From MWEH01 sp035409945 (GTDB lineage Bacteria; Bacillota; Clostridia; Christensenellales; DTU072), in contig DAONQC010000003.1 in assembly GCA_035409945.1 (NCBI GenBank), positions 124,001 through 188,000 of the forward strand: a DNA stretch of 64,000 bases. The letters are read 5' to 3'. The notes under the pieces were generated by a model, which was not told where the DNA came from, made no database searches, and was given only the letters and a program-made list of their open reading frames with translations. Positions 54,602 through 62,356 of this stretch are shown here, in pieces; within the stretch, counting starts at the first letter, position 1; each line of letters begins with the position of its first letter. The position numbers and the translations under genes are program-made.

Positions 54602-55101
54602 TCCTTTCCTCTCTAAAACTGTCACGATTTTAATATTATAATTATAATTTAAAAAAGAGCAAAATGCAATATACATCCTAATCTAAACAAAACCCTCTAT
54701 TTAACAAAAATTATCTCAATTGTTTTCACTTTCTGTATCTATGGCTACATTTTTGCTTTGTATGAAACATAATTAAACAAACATAATCCCTACTCATCCA
54801 TCCGTCGCCCTATTAGTGATTATCTCAAGATAAAGTTTCACTTCCACCTGTTAAAAAGATGTTTAAAAAAAATATATTCGATTAATCAAAAGTAGCAACT
54901 GTTTTCCCTCCCGACACTAGTTCATTAGCGTATAGGTAATAATATTTTTTGTTCAAGGTATAAAAACAATGCATAAAAACTCAATTTTTACGCATCTTAA
55001 GTGTGATTTTTCTGCACACAACAATAAGCACATCAGTTAATTAATATGCAAAAACGGTTTAAATACTATTATACTGTCAAATCCTACTACTATTTGTCAG
55101 A
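54602..55101. other. 500-base gap between ispE and the LURP-one gene, nothing called
   Basis: A+T-rich sequence with no open frame having an RBS. An imperfect dyad (tgcataaaaactcaatttttacgca, within 54960-55000, split here as TGCATAAAAA / TTTTTACGCA) is the only structure noticed. Confidence 0.4.
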
Positions 55102-55596
55102 CTATCTATCCCTATGATATAAAAAATCAAGTAGTATGCATAAAGACATTATAAATGCCTCATTTCCAGACATAATGTCAATGCTATAAGAATCATTGAC
55201 ACTTACAATTTTCTTACTAATTCTAGCTACAACAGGCCCGTTTTCATCTGAACCTTGGTAGACTGCGAAATCCCAAGCTAAAATGCCACCACGTATGAAA
55301 TAATCGCCAAACGTTTCGGACTCAATAGCCAGTTTTTTAATCCCTAACGAAAATTTAACCTTAACAGATGCTATCTTTTCATCTTGGGCATTAAATATAT
55401 CGAATTTTGGAAGCAATGAACACAACCTTTGCCTGACTTTGAATATAGGCGCTCCTGTAAGTGTGTTTAGCCAAAATGTCTTCCTTAAAGCAAATATACT
55501 TCCTTTGCATTGAAATCTGGGATTGCCAACAGTATCTTTAATAGTATAACTATCTCTTACGGAGAAGAGTCTCTGATTAATTATATATTGTCCCAA
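55102..55596 (-). CDS. LURP-one-related / YxjI-family protein
   Basis: The 164-residue protein matches the LURP-one-related fold (Tubby-like beta barrel): YIINQRLFSVRDSYTIKD at the start, GNPRFQCKGSIFAL, FWLNTLTGAPIFKVRQRL, FSLGIKKLAIESE, and RISKKIVSVNDSYSIDIMSG near the end. Function in bacteria is unknown; lipid or membrane association is suggested for the fold. The start is a TTG at 55596 with AAGGA nine bases upstream; no ATG occurs early in the frame. It is divergent from the CYTH gene. Confidence 0.8.
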   Translation of the reverse strand: MGQYIINQRLFSVRDSYTIKDTVGNPRFQCKGSIFALRKTFWLNTLTGAPIFKVRQRLCSLLPKFDIFNAQDEKIASVKVKFSLGIKKLAIESETFGDYFIRGGILAWDFAVYQGSDENGPVVARISKKIVSVNDSYSIDIMSGNEAFIMSLCILLDFLYHRDR

Positions 55597-55805
55597 TTTA
55601 TATATTCCTTACCATATTTTTAATATGGTTTTATTTACTATAAATATGTTAACATTTTATAAATTAATTTTCAATATTTGCGTTTTATGCTTAACCATAA
55701 AAAACAGTTGCACTAACTACTATGGTTGCACAAACATTAAACATAGCTAATAAAATACAGTTTATTGCGAGCTCCATCAAAAGTTGTCCTCCCCCCCATA
55801 ACACT

Positions 55806-55922
55806 CAAATGTCTATTTGCCCTTGCACTTACTATGACAACTGACTTCCTCGATTCTACTGCTGGTATTTGTGAATGCCTATTTACTATTGCACTTACTA
55901 TGATAACTAACTTAGCCTTGGT
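55806..55922. repeat. Two-copy tandem repeat (unit about 67 bp)
   Basis: aatgtctatttgcccttgca (55807) and aatgcctatttactattgca (55874) begin two copies, each continuing cttactatga-aact. It lies in the 388-base divergent gap 55597-55984, which also has a run of eight C near 55787 and no gene. Confidence 0.75.
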
Positions 55923-55984
55923 TTGATTTTGCAAAAGAATTTTTAATTTGCTTTTTTTCGCTTTTGTTGATATAATCGGAAAAC

Positions 55985-56485
55985 ATGGCGACATTTAACA
56001 CTTCAGGAATAGAAATTGAGCGCAAATTCCTAATACGATATCCAGATATAAACCTTCTTGAAAAAATTGGGGCAAAAACGGAAATCGAACAAACTTACTT
56101 AGCTAGCGATGACGATATCGCACGTAGGATACGCAAAACGACCGAACGAGGAGTCTCGGCCTATTTTTATTGTCAAAAGCAGGATATTACACCACGTAAA
56201 CGAACTGAAGAGGAAGTTTTAATAACCGAATCTAAATACTATGAGCTTTTAGATGAAGCTATTACTGGCACTCTTAAGAAAACTCGCTATAATATTCCTT
56301 TTTTAGAATTCAATTTAGAAATCGATGTTTACCCTTTTTGGGATGATCGTGCAATTTTAGAAATTGAATTATCTTTTGAAAACGAGGAAATACAATTTCC
56401 TAACTACATTGAAGTCATTGGAGAAGTTACAGAAGAACTTTTATATAGAAACATTTCTCTTGCCCGCATGTACGTAACTCCATAA
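55985..56485 (+). CDS. CYTH domain protein (triphosphate tunnel phosphatase family)
   Basis: The 166-residue protein carries the diagnostic EIERKFLIRYPD at residues 9-20, then IEQTYLASDD, RRIRKTTERG, EEEVLITESKYYELL, KTRYNIPF, LEIDVYPFWDDRAILEIELSFENEE and PNYIEVIGEVT, the alternating acidic/basic strands that line the CYTH tunnel. Family members are class IV adenylyl cyclases, thiamine triphosphatases or tripolyphosphatases; a short stand-alone form like this is most often a triphosphatase, but the substrate is not settled. The RBS before the ATG is weak. Confidence 0.85.
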   Translation: MATFNTSGIEIERKFLIRYPDINLLEKIGAKTEIEQTYLASDDDIARRIRKTTERGVSAYFYCQKQDITPRKRTEEEVLITESKYYELLDEAITGTLKKTRYNIPFLEFNLEIDVYPFWDDRAILEIELSFENEEIQFPNYIEVIGEVTEELLYRNISLARMYVTP

Positions 56486-56544
56486 TCGTTATTTTTACCA
56501 CCTTTAATAATCATTCATAGCATCCATCAGTTAAATTGCTGCTA

Positions 56545-56715
56545 TTAAGATCATTTATTTGTACAATTAACAGTATGTAGCGTGCAAGTACAGGCATAGT
56601 GCATTCGTTAAGAAAATTGCGGGCATACAGTATTCATTTGTACAATTAGCAGTATGTGACCAGTAACAGTACAATGTATTTATCGGAATAATCGCTGTCA
56701 TATGCCTTTCGGCCT
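56545..56715. repeat. Two-copy tandem repeat (unit about 80 bp) upstream of aspS
   Basis: tttgtacaattaacagtatg near 56558 recurs as tttgtacaattagcagtatg near 56638, with weaker matching in the rest of the unit. The 622-base gap 56486-57107 otherwise holds the aspS promoter and CG-rich patches, and no gene. Confidence 0.75.
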
Positions 56716-56999
56716 CAACTACTTGCAAGTTGCATTTATTCAGTACGTTTACTGACCTGTTGCATTAAATTTTCGATAATTTTACTGCACTTTGTTTCCT
56801 CATAATTAACTTCGATTTTGTCGCTATAGCTACATTGTTTAATTTACAATAGCCAACATTATTACTAAAAATACCGCAAGTTTTGACTTGATATTACCTT
56901 ATTATTCTTTGCTCATCACTTTTAAAAAATTAGGGCTCGCATTCTTTTAATTACTATGGTTATTTTTACGCGCCCACATGTGTATTGCGCGCTAAATAT

Positions 57000-57029
57000 T
57001 TGACTGATTTTGCGCATGTGTGGTAATGT
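57000..57029 (+). promoter_or_regulatory. Promoter of aspS-gatCAB, CG-rich
   Basis: -35 TTGACT (57000-57005), 18-base spacer containing tgcgcatgtg, extended -10 TGGTAATGT (-10 at 57024-57029). CG-rich words flank it (gcgcgc at 56987-56992, cacgcacggg after the -10, acgcgagtgc in the leader). No T-box sequence was found in the short leader. Confidence 0.65.
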
Positions 57030-57107
57030 ACTTATTATCACGCACGGGTAATTATTTAAACGCGAGTGCATAACAAAAAATTACGGCATCATACTTTGGA
57101 GGCAACA

Positions 57108-58859
57108 ATGTTAAGGGCAAACGAATACAGAACACATAATTCTGCAATGATTAATGAAGGTTTAAACAACCAAACAATTATATTTGCTGGTTGGATTGAT
57201 ACAATTAGAGACCATGGAGGAATCATTTTCCTAGATGTGAGAGATCACTATGGTTTTTTACAGGTCGTAGTTGAAGATACCAGTATTGTCCCTTCTCTCA
57301 AGAAGGAACAATGTATATCTGCAGAAGGTATTCTAAAAGTTAGGGATGCAAATTCGATTAACCCCAAAATTAATACTGGAACCGTGGAACTTTTTGCTTC
57401 AAAAATAACAATACTTGGCGATGTCGTATCACAAGTTCCCTTTGACATCAGTGATAGCAAAAATATACGAGAAGATTTAAGGCTGAAATATAGGTATCTA
57501 GATTTAAGAAACCCCGAAGTACACAACAAAATCGTATTGCGTTCTAAAGTCGTTAATCATATTCGTAAAAAAATGACAGAACTTGGTTTCTTAGAGATAA
57601 CTACACCTATACTAACCGCCTCTTCTCCAGAAGGAGCTAGAGACTATTTAGTACCTAGCCGTAAACATAAAGGACGTTTTTACGCCCTACCTCAAGCACC
57701 ACAAATCTTTAAACAACTGCTAATGGTTAGTGGATTTGATAAGTATTTCCAAATAGCGCCTTGTTTTAGAGACGAAGATGCGCGTGCTGACCGTGCACCT
57801 GGTGAATTTTATCAACTCGACTTTGAACTTTCATTTGCGACACAAGAGGATGTGTTTGCAGTTGCAGAAACTGTTTTATACGATGTCTTTAAGACATTTG
57901 GAAACGGAACTGTTTCTAAGCCTCCATTTACAAGATTAACATATGATGAGTCTATGCTAACATACGGCTCAGATAAACCAGACTTGAGAAACCCCTTAAA
58001 AATTGTGGATTTATCGGACTTTTTTAATAAATGCGAATTTATGCCTTTCAAAAATAAGTGCGTGCGCGCTATAAAAGTTGCTGGCGGTGCTTCTGTATCC
58101 AAGAGTTTCCATGAAAAAATGTTGGAGTTTGCTATGAGCATTGGAATGAAAGGACTAGGATATATTAGCGTCAATGATGATAAAACATATAAAGGACCTA
58201 TTGATAAGTTTATACCCAGTGAATTAAAAGGAGAATTAGCGACATTAACTGATATACATCCTGGCGACTTACTCTTCTTCATCGCTGACAGTAAGGATAA
58301 GGCACCAGATTTAGCTGGACAAATCCGCACCGAATTAGGGAAACGCTTGAACTTAATTGATGAAAACCGGTTTGAGATGTGCTTTATAGTAGACTTTCCA
58401 ATGTATGAAATTGATGAAGAAACTGGAGATTGGACCTTCAAACACAATCCATTCTCTATGCCTCAGGGTGGTTTAGAAGCTTTAAATACTAAGGACCCTG
58501 GTGAAATTTTAGCATACCAATATGATATTGTTTGTAACGGTGTAGAACTATCGAGCGGTGCTGTTAGAAATCACGAAACTGCCACAATGGAAAAGGCTTT
58601 TGAGATAGCTGGCTATACAAAAGAGGTTATAGAAACTAAGTTCCCCTCTCTATACAATGCATTTAAATTTGGAGCACCTCCACACGCAGGTATGGCGCCT
58701 GGTATTGATAGAATATTAATGCTTTTAGCCCGTGAAAATAACATTCGTGAAGTTATAGCATTCCCAATGAATAAGAATGCACAGGATTTAATGATGGGAG
58801 CGCCAACCGAAGTGACCGAAAAACAACTTCGTGAAGTTCACATAAAAGTTCGCGACTAG
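57108..58859 (+). CDS. aspS: Aspartyl-tRNA synthetase, probably non-discriminating
   Basis: The 583-residue bacterial-type class II enzyme has an N-terminal OB-fold (GWIDTIRDHGGIIFLDVRD), the loop ARDYLVPSRKHKGRFYALPQ, motif 2 FRDEDARADRAPGEFYQLD, the GAD insertion (about residues 285-430) and motif 3 GMAPGIDRILMLLA. His36 in RDHGG stands where the discriminating E. coli enzyme has Leu; His there is linked to enzymes that also charge tRNA-Asn. With gatCAB directly downstream this supports Asp-tRNA(Asn) formation for amidation. The start at 57108 has TTTGGAGG five bases upstream; a longer frame from 57066 is rejected. Confidence 0.95.
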   Translation: MLRANEYRTHNSAMINEGLNNQTIIFAGWIDTIRDHGGIIFLDVRDHYGFLQVVVEDTSIVPSLKKEQCISAEGILKVRDANSINPKINTGTVELFASKITILGDVVSQVPFDISDSKNIREDLRLKYRYLDLRNPEVHNKIVLRSKVVNHIRKKMTELGFLEITTPILTASSPEGARDYLVPSRKHKGRFYALPQAPQIFKQLLMVSGFDKYFQIAPCFRDEDARADRAPGEFYQLDFELSFATQEDVFAVAETVLYDVFKTFGNGTVSKPPFTRLTYDESMLTYGSDKPDLRNPLKIVDLSDFFNKCEFMPFKNKCVRAIKVAGGASVSKSFHEKMLEFAMSIGMKGLGYISVNDDKTYKGPIDKFIPSELKGELATLTDIHPGDLLFFIADSKDKAPDLAGQIRTELGKRLNLIDENRFEMCFIVDFPMYEIDEETGDWTFKHNPFSMPQGGLEALNTKDPGEILAYQYDIVCNGVELSSGAVRNHETATMEKAFEIAGYTKEVIETKFPSLYNAFKFGAPPHAGMAPGIDRILMLLARENNIREVIAFPMNKNAQDLMMGAPTEVTEKQLREVHIKVRD

Positions 58860-58966
58860 TATAATTTATAACAATCTATTACAACACTTCAAAACGCGTA
58901 TTTTAACTCAACTAAACATAGTTTAAGTCGGTTTTATTACTGACTGAAAGTATAAGGAATAGTATT

Positions 58967-59257
58967 ATGATCACAGAAAAAGATTTTGAAAATGCAGCGG
59001 AGAATGCTCTTTTATATTTCAATGACGAAGAAAAAGAACGCTTTATGAAAGACATGTCTAGCGTTATTGAGTTTGTGTCTGTTGTTAAAACTGTAAACTC
59101 AGACAAACCAACCGCCTACAAACCTTTAACAATATCTGCTACTGAACTACGTGAAGATGTTATTGGAACTACACTACCGAATGAAGAAGCCCTCAGTAAT
59201 GCTGATAGTTCAGAAGATGGTTATTTTGTCATTAAAAGGAGGAGTAAAGGTGAGTAA
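58967..59257 (+). CDS. gatC: Asp-tRNA(Asn)/Glu-tRNA(Gln) amidotransferase subunit C
   Basis: The 96-residue protein matches GatC, the belt that joins GatA to GatB: EKDFENAAENALLYFNDEEKE, the helix MSSVIEFVSVVKTVN, and the C-terminal LREDVIGTTLPNEEALSNA followed by DGYFVIKRR. AAGGAA precedes the ATG. It lies 107 bases after aspS and overlaps gatA by eight bases (59250-59257), so C and A are translationally coupled. Confidence 0.9.
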   Translation: MITEKDFENAAENALLYFNDEEKERFMKDMSSVIEFVSVVKTVNSDKPTAYKPLTISATELREDVIGTTLPNEEALSNADSSEDGYFVIKRRSKGE

Positions 59258-60719
59258 TATTTTACACTTATCAAATCTTTTAGCACATAAAAAAATATCC
59301 TCTGTTGAATTAACAAAACAATATTTAAGTGCAATTAGAAAAATAAATCCTTCCATCAATGCATATATCAATATCACCGAAGAAACGGCTATCGCTCAAG
59401 CTAAAAAAGCAGATGACTTACGAGATACTCTTGGTGGAAATGCGCCCGTTTTACTAGGCATCCCTATGGCACTAAAAGATAATTTAGCAGTGCGCGGACT
59501 AAATACTACTTGTTGCTCAAAGGCCCTTGAAAACTTCAAATCCACATATACTGCTACTGCTGTCCAAAAACTGTTTGACAGTGGAGCCGTGCTACTAGGT
59601 AAAACCAATATGGACGAATTTGCAATGGGCTCATATACGAATACTGGTATATACGGCGCTACCTTCAACCCATACGATACTACTAAGAGTTCAGGTGGAA
59701 GTTCTGGCGGAAGTGCAGCTGCAGTTGCAAGTAAAATAGCTGCATACACACTTGGTACAGACACTGCTGGTTCAGCAAGACAACCCGCAAGTTTTTGTGG
59801 TGTTGTAGGGTATAAGCCAACTTATGGTACGGTGTCTAGATATGGCGCGATTGCGCTCGCATCTTCATTTGATCAAATTTCTCCAATTGCAAATTCAGTA
59901 AAAGATTGTGCCATTATATACGATACGATTAAAGGATTTGATATTAATGATATGACCACAATAAAACAAATTTATGCCCCTTGTTTGGATAAAATTGATG
60001 GTAATGTTAAAAATGTGAAAATCGGAATTGTAAATGAACTCTTTGAAAACTGTTCAAAAGACATAACCGATTCCTTACACCAAGCAATTGAGATGTATCG
60101 TAAATTAGGAGCTGAAATCGTAGATGTTAAAGTACCACATATTGAATTTGCCCTTCCTGTTTATTACATCCTGGGCTGTGCGGAAATTTCTTCTAATTTT
60201 GGTAGATATGACGGTATAAGATATGGGTATAAGACAACTAAGCCGTATAAGGATGTTGATGACTTCATTGCAAAAACAAGAAGTGAATCTTTTGGCGATG
60301 ACGTAAAGCGTAGAATTATGTTAGGAATATATTTCTTAAGTCAAAACAATTTTAATGAATATTTTCTAAAAGCCATTCAACTAAGAAATGAACTAGTTAG
60401 TGACTTTGATGAAGCTTTTAAACAATGTGATTTAATCCTTTCGCCTACGACTCCTACTACTGCTACATCGTTTGATTATAATCCAGAAAATGTAGTTGAT
60501 AAATATAAGGCTGACATCTGTGTTGTAATGACAAATGTTTGTGGTCTACCAGCAGTGAGCATTCCGTGCGGAAAGGATAAATTAGGCTTACCAATTGGCA
60601 TGCAGCTTATGGGTGCTAAAAATTCAGACTGTAAAGTTTTGAATGCAGCGTTTGCTTTTGAAACTAATAGCGATTTAAAACTTGACCCAGGTTTAGGAGG
60701 AGTTACATATGACATATAA
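59250..60719 (+). CDS. gatA: Asp-tRNA(Asn)/Glu-tRNA(Gln) amidotransferase subunit A
   Basis: GatA is the amidase that frees ammonia from glutamine for the transamidation. The 489-residue protein has the Ser-cisSer-Lys triad context: PMALKDNLAV with the Lys, SSGGSSGGSAAAVAS with the cis-Ser, and GTDTAGSARQPASFCG with the nucleophile Ser (usual form DTGGSIRQPA). The GTG start at 59250 has AAAGGAGG seven bases upstream; an in-frame ATG at 59151 would lie inside gatC. It overlaps gatB by 11 bases. Confidence 0.96.
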   Translation: MSNILHLSNLLAHKKISSVELTKQYLSAIRKINPSINAYINITEETAIAQAKKADDLRDTLGGNAPVLLGIPMALKDNLAVRGLNTTCCSKALENFKSTYTATAVQKLFDSGAVLLGKTNMDEFAMGSYTNTGIYGATFNPYDTTKSSGGSSGGSAAAVASKIAAYTLGTDTAGSARQPASFCGVVGYKPTYGTVSRYGAIALASSFDQISPIANSVKDCAIIYDTIKGFDINDMTTIKQIYAPCLDKIDGNVKNVKIGIVNELFENCSKDITDSLHQAIEMYRKLGAEIVDVKVPHIEFALPVYYILGCAEISSNFGRYDGIRYGYKTTKPYKDVDDFIAKTRSESFGDDVKRRIMLGIYFLSQNNFNEYFLKAIQLRNELVSDFDEAFKQCDLILSPTTPTTATSFDYNPENVVDKYKADICVVMTNVCGLPAVSIPCGKDKLGLPIGMQLMGAKNSDCKVLNAAFAFETNSDLKLDPGLGGVTYDI

Positions 60720-62112
60720 TCTTGTTTGCGGATTAGAAACACATGTTGAGCTTTCTACTAAAACAAAAATATTTTGTTCTTGTCCAACAGCCTTTGGAAG
60801 TGAGCCTAACACTAATATATGTCCTAAATGCCTAGGCGAGCCTGGCACACTTCCGCTAGTCAATATGGCAACCTTTGTCTATGCAATCAAAGCTGGACTT
60901 GCATTAAACTGTCAAATCAACAAAGAAGTAAGTTTCGATAGAAAAAATTACACCTATCCTGACTTGCCCAAAGCATATCAGACCACACAGTTTGTGCAAC
61001 CAATATGTACTAATGGATATATCAAACTCGATAGTGGTAAAAAAATTAGAATTAATCGTATCCATCTAGAAGAAGATGCTGGCAAATTAGTTCATAGTGG
61101 AGGAAATACATATATAGATTGCAATAGAGGCGCAGTTCCACTCATAGAAATTGTCACTGAACCAGATATTAGTTCAATTGAGGAAGCTAGAGAATATTTA
61201 GAAAAACTACAACTCAATTTAAGGCATGTGCAAGTCTCTGATTGCAAAATGGAAGAAGGGTCCTTGCGATGTGATGTCAATCTTTCGGTCAACCGCCCTG
61301 GCGAACCTCTTGGTGTCAGGTCTGAGATTAAGAACATGAACTCTCTATCTTTTATGGAAAAAGCTATGGCATATGAATATGAAAGGCATGTTTCTGCAAT
61401 TAAAAACAATGAGCCCCTCATACAAGAAACAAGACGTTTCAATGAGTCGGATGGTTCTACTTCTGCTATGAGGGATAAAGTTGATGCAAATGATTACAGA
61501 TATTTTCATGACCCCGATTCGCCATACATAATTATCGATGATAACTTCATTGATGACATAGCAAAAACAATGCCTATGCTTCCTGAAAAAATCAAAGAGA
61601 CTTATCTTGAAATGGGAATATCTGAACAAGATGCAAACTTGATTATAAAATACAAAAAAGTTGCAGACTACTTTTCCTTAGCAATAAAAACAGGAGATCC
61701 TAAAATACTATCAACTTATATGCTAGGGGAAATATTCCGTAGCCTTGAAACCGAATCACAAAAGGAAAGTTTTGATATTTTAGTCCCTTACACCGAACTA
61801 GCTGAGCTATCTAATCTCCAAAAAGAGGGTAAAATAAACGCTCAAATGGCAAAGAAGACTCTAGCTGAAATGCTTAAATCAGGAAAATCTTGGAAAGAGT
61901 ATATATCAAAAAGTGATATGGAAGGAATTGATGAATCCACTTTGATATCTATGTGCAAAAATGCAATTAATGAAAACCCTACCGCCGTAAACGATTTTAA
62001 AGGTGGCAAAGAAAAAGCTTTAAAAGCACTAATTGGCGCTGTAATGCGACAGTCTCGAGGAAAAGCTAACGCAGTACAAGCAGAACAAATAATCCTTGAT
62101 TTGATTAAGTAA
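60709..62112 (+). CDS. gatB: Asp-tRNA(Asn)/Glu-tRNA(Gln) amidotransferase subunit B
   Basis: GatB binds the mischarged tRNA and activates its side chain with ATP. The 467-residue protein has GLETHVELSTKTKIFCSC with Cys pairs for zinc (CPKCLG follows), FDRKNYTYPDLPKAYQTTQ, HLEEDAGK, NRGAVPLIEIVTEPD, MEEGSLRCDVNLS and RSKEDANDYRYF-like VDANDYRYFHDPDSP. The C-terminal YqeY-like tail ends VMRQSRGKANAVQAEQIILD. GGAGG lies before the ATG. The end of the gene with its spacer is repeated twice more before glnN. Confidence 0.97.
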   Translation: MTYNLVCGLETHVELSTKTKIFCSCPTAFGSEPNTNICPKCLGEPGTLPLVNMATFVYAIKAGLALNCQINKEVSFDRKNYTYPDLPKAYQTTQFVQPICTNGYIKLDSGKKIRINRIHLEEDAGKLVHSGGNTYIDCNRGAVPLIEIVTEPDISSIEEAREYLEKLQLNLRHVQVSDCKMEEGSLRCDVNLSVNRPGEPLGVRSEIKNMNSLSFMEKAMAYEYERHVSAIKNNEPLIQETRRFNESDGSTSAMRDKVDANDYRYFHDPDSPYIIIDDNFIDDIAKTMPMLPEKIKETYLEMGISEQDANLIIKYKKVADYFSLAIKTGDPKILSTYMLGEIFRSLETESQKESFDILVPYTELAELSNLQKEGKINAQMAKKTLAEMLKSGKSWKEYISKSDMEGIDESTLISMCKNAINENPTAVNDFKGGKEKALKALIGAVMRQSRGKANAVQAEQIILDLIK

Positions 62113-62356
62113 TTAACTAAAACACTGAAAAAATTAGTATGAGGAATAAATATAACAGTCACGAGGAAAAGATAGCGCTGTACAAACAGAACAAACAATC
62201 CTTGATTTGATTAAATAACCGAACTAAAACACTGAAAAATTAGTATGAGGAATAAATAATAATACGCTGTACAAGCAGAATAAATAATCCTTAATTTAGT
62301 TAAACGATTAAACTAAAAAACTGACAAAAAAACAAATTTGTATGAGGAATAAAAAA
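62049..62356 (+). repeat. Three-copy tandem repeat (units about 90-106 bp) of the gatB end and the glnN ribosome binding site
   Basis: Unit 1 runs from acagtctcgagg (62049) through the gatB stop to gtatgaggaataaat. Unit 2 starts at 62155 (acagtcacgagg), and a shorter unit 3 includes acgctgtacaagcagaa at 62264. Each unit ends in gtatgaggaataaa; the last supplies the glnN ribosome binding site. Only unit 1 is in the gatB frame. Confidence 0.9.

Noticed and set aside
55737..55994. Small minus-strand frame of 85 codons next to the CYTH gene
   Set aside because: It has no RBS, lies on the 67-base tandem repeat and its sequence is only a translation of that repeat.
57030..57107. T-box riboswitch upstream of aspS
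   Set aside because: The leader is only about 75 bases, lacks the conserved T-box sequence and has no terminator/antiterminator pair.
1711..62356. The gene-end repeats as Rho-dependent terminators (rut sites)
   Set aside because: Rho sites are C-rich and G-poor on the transcript. The repeat transcripts, for example after glgB, are A/G-rich instead, so a rut role is not supported.
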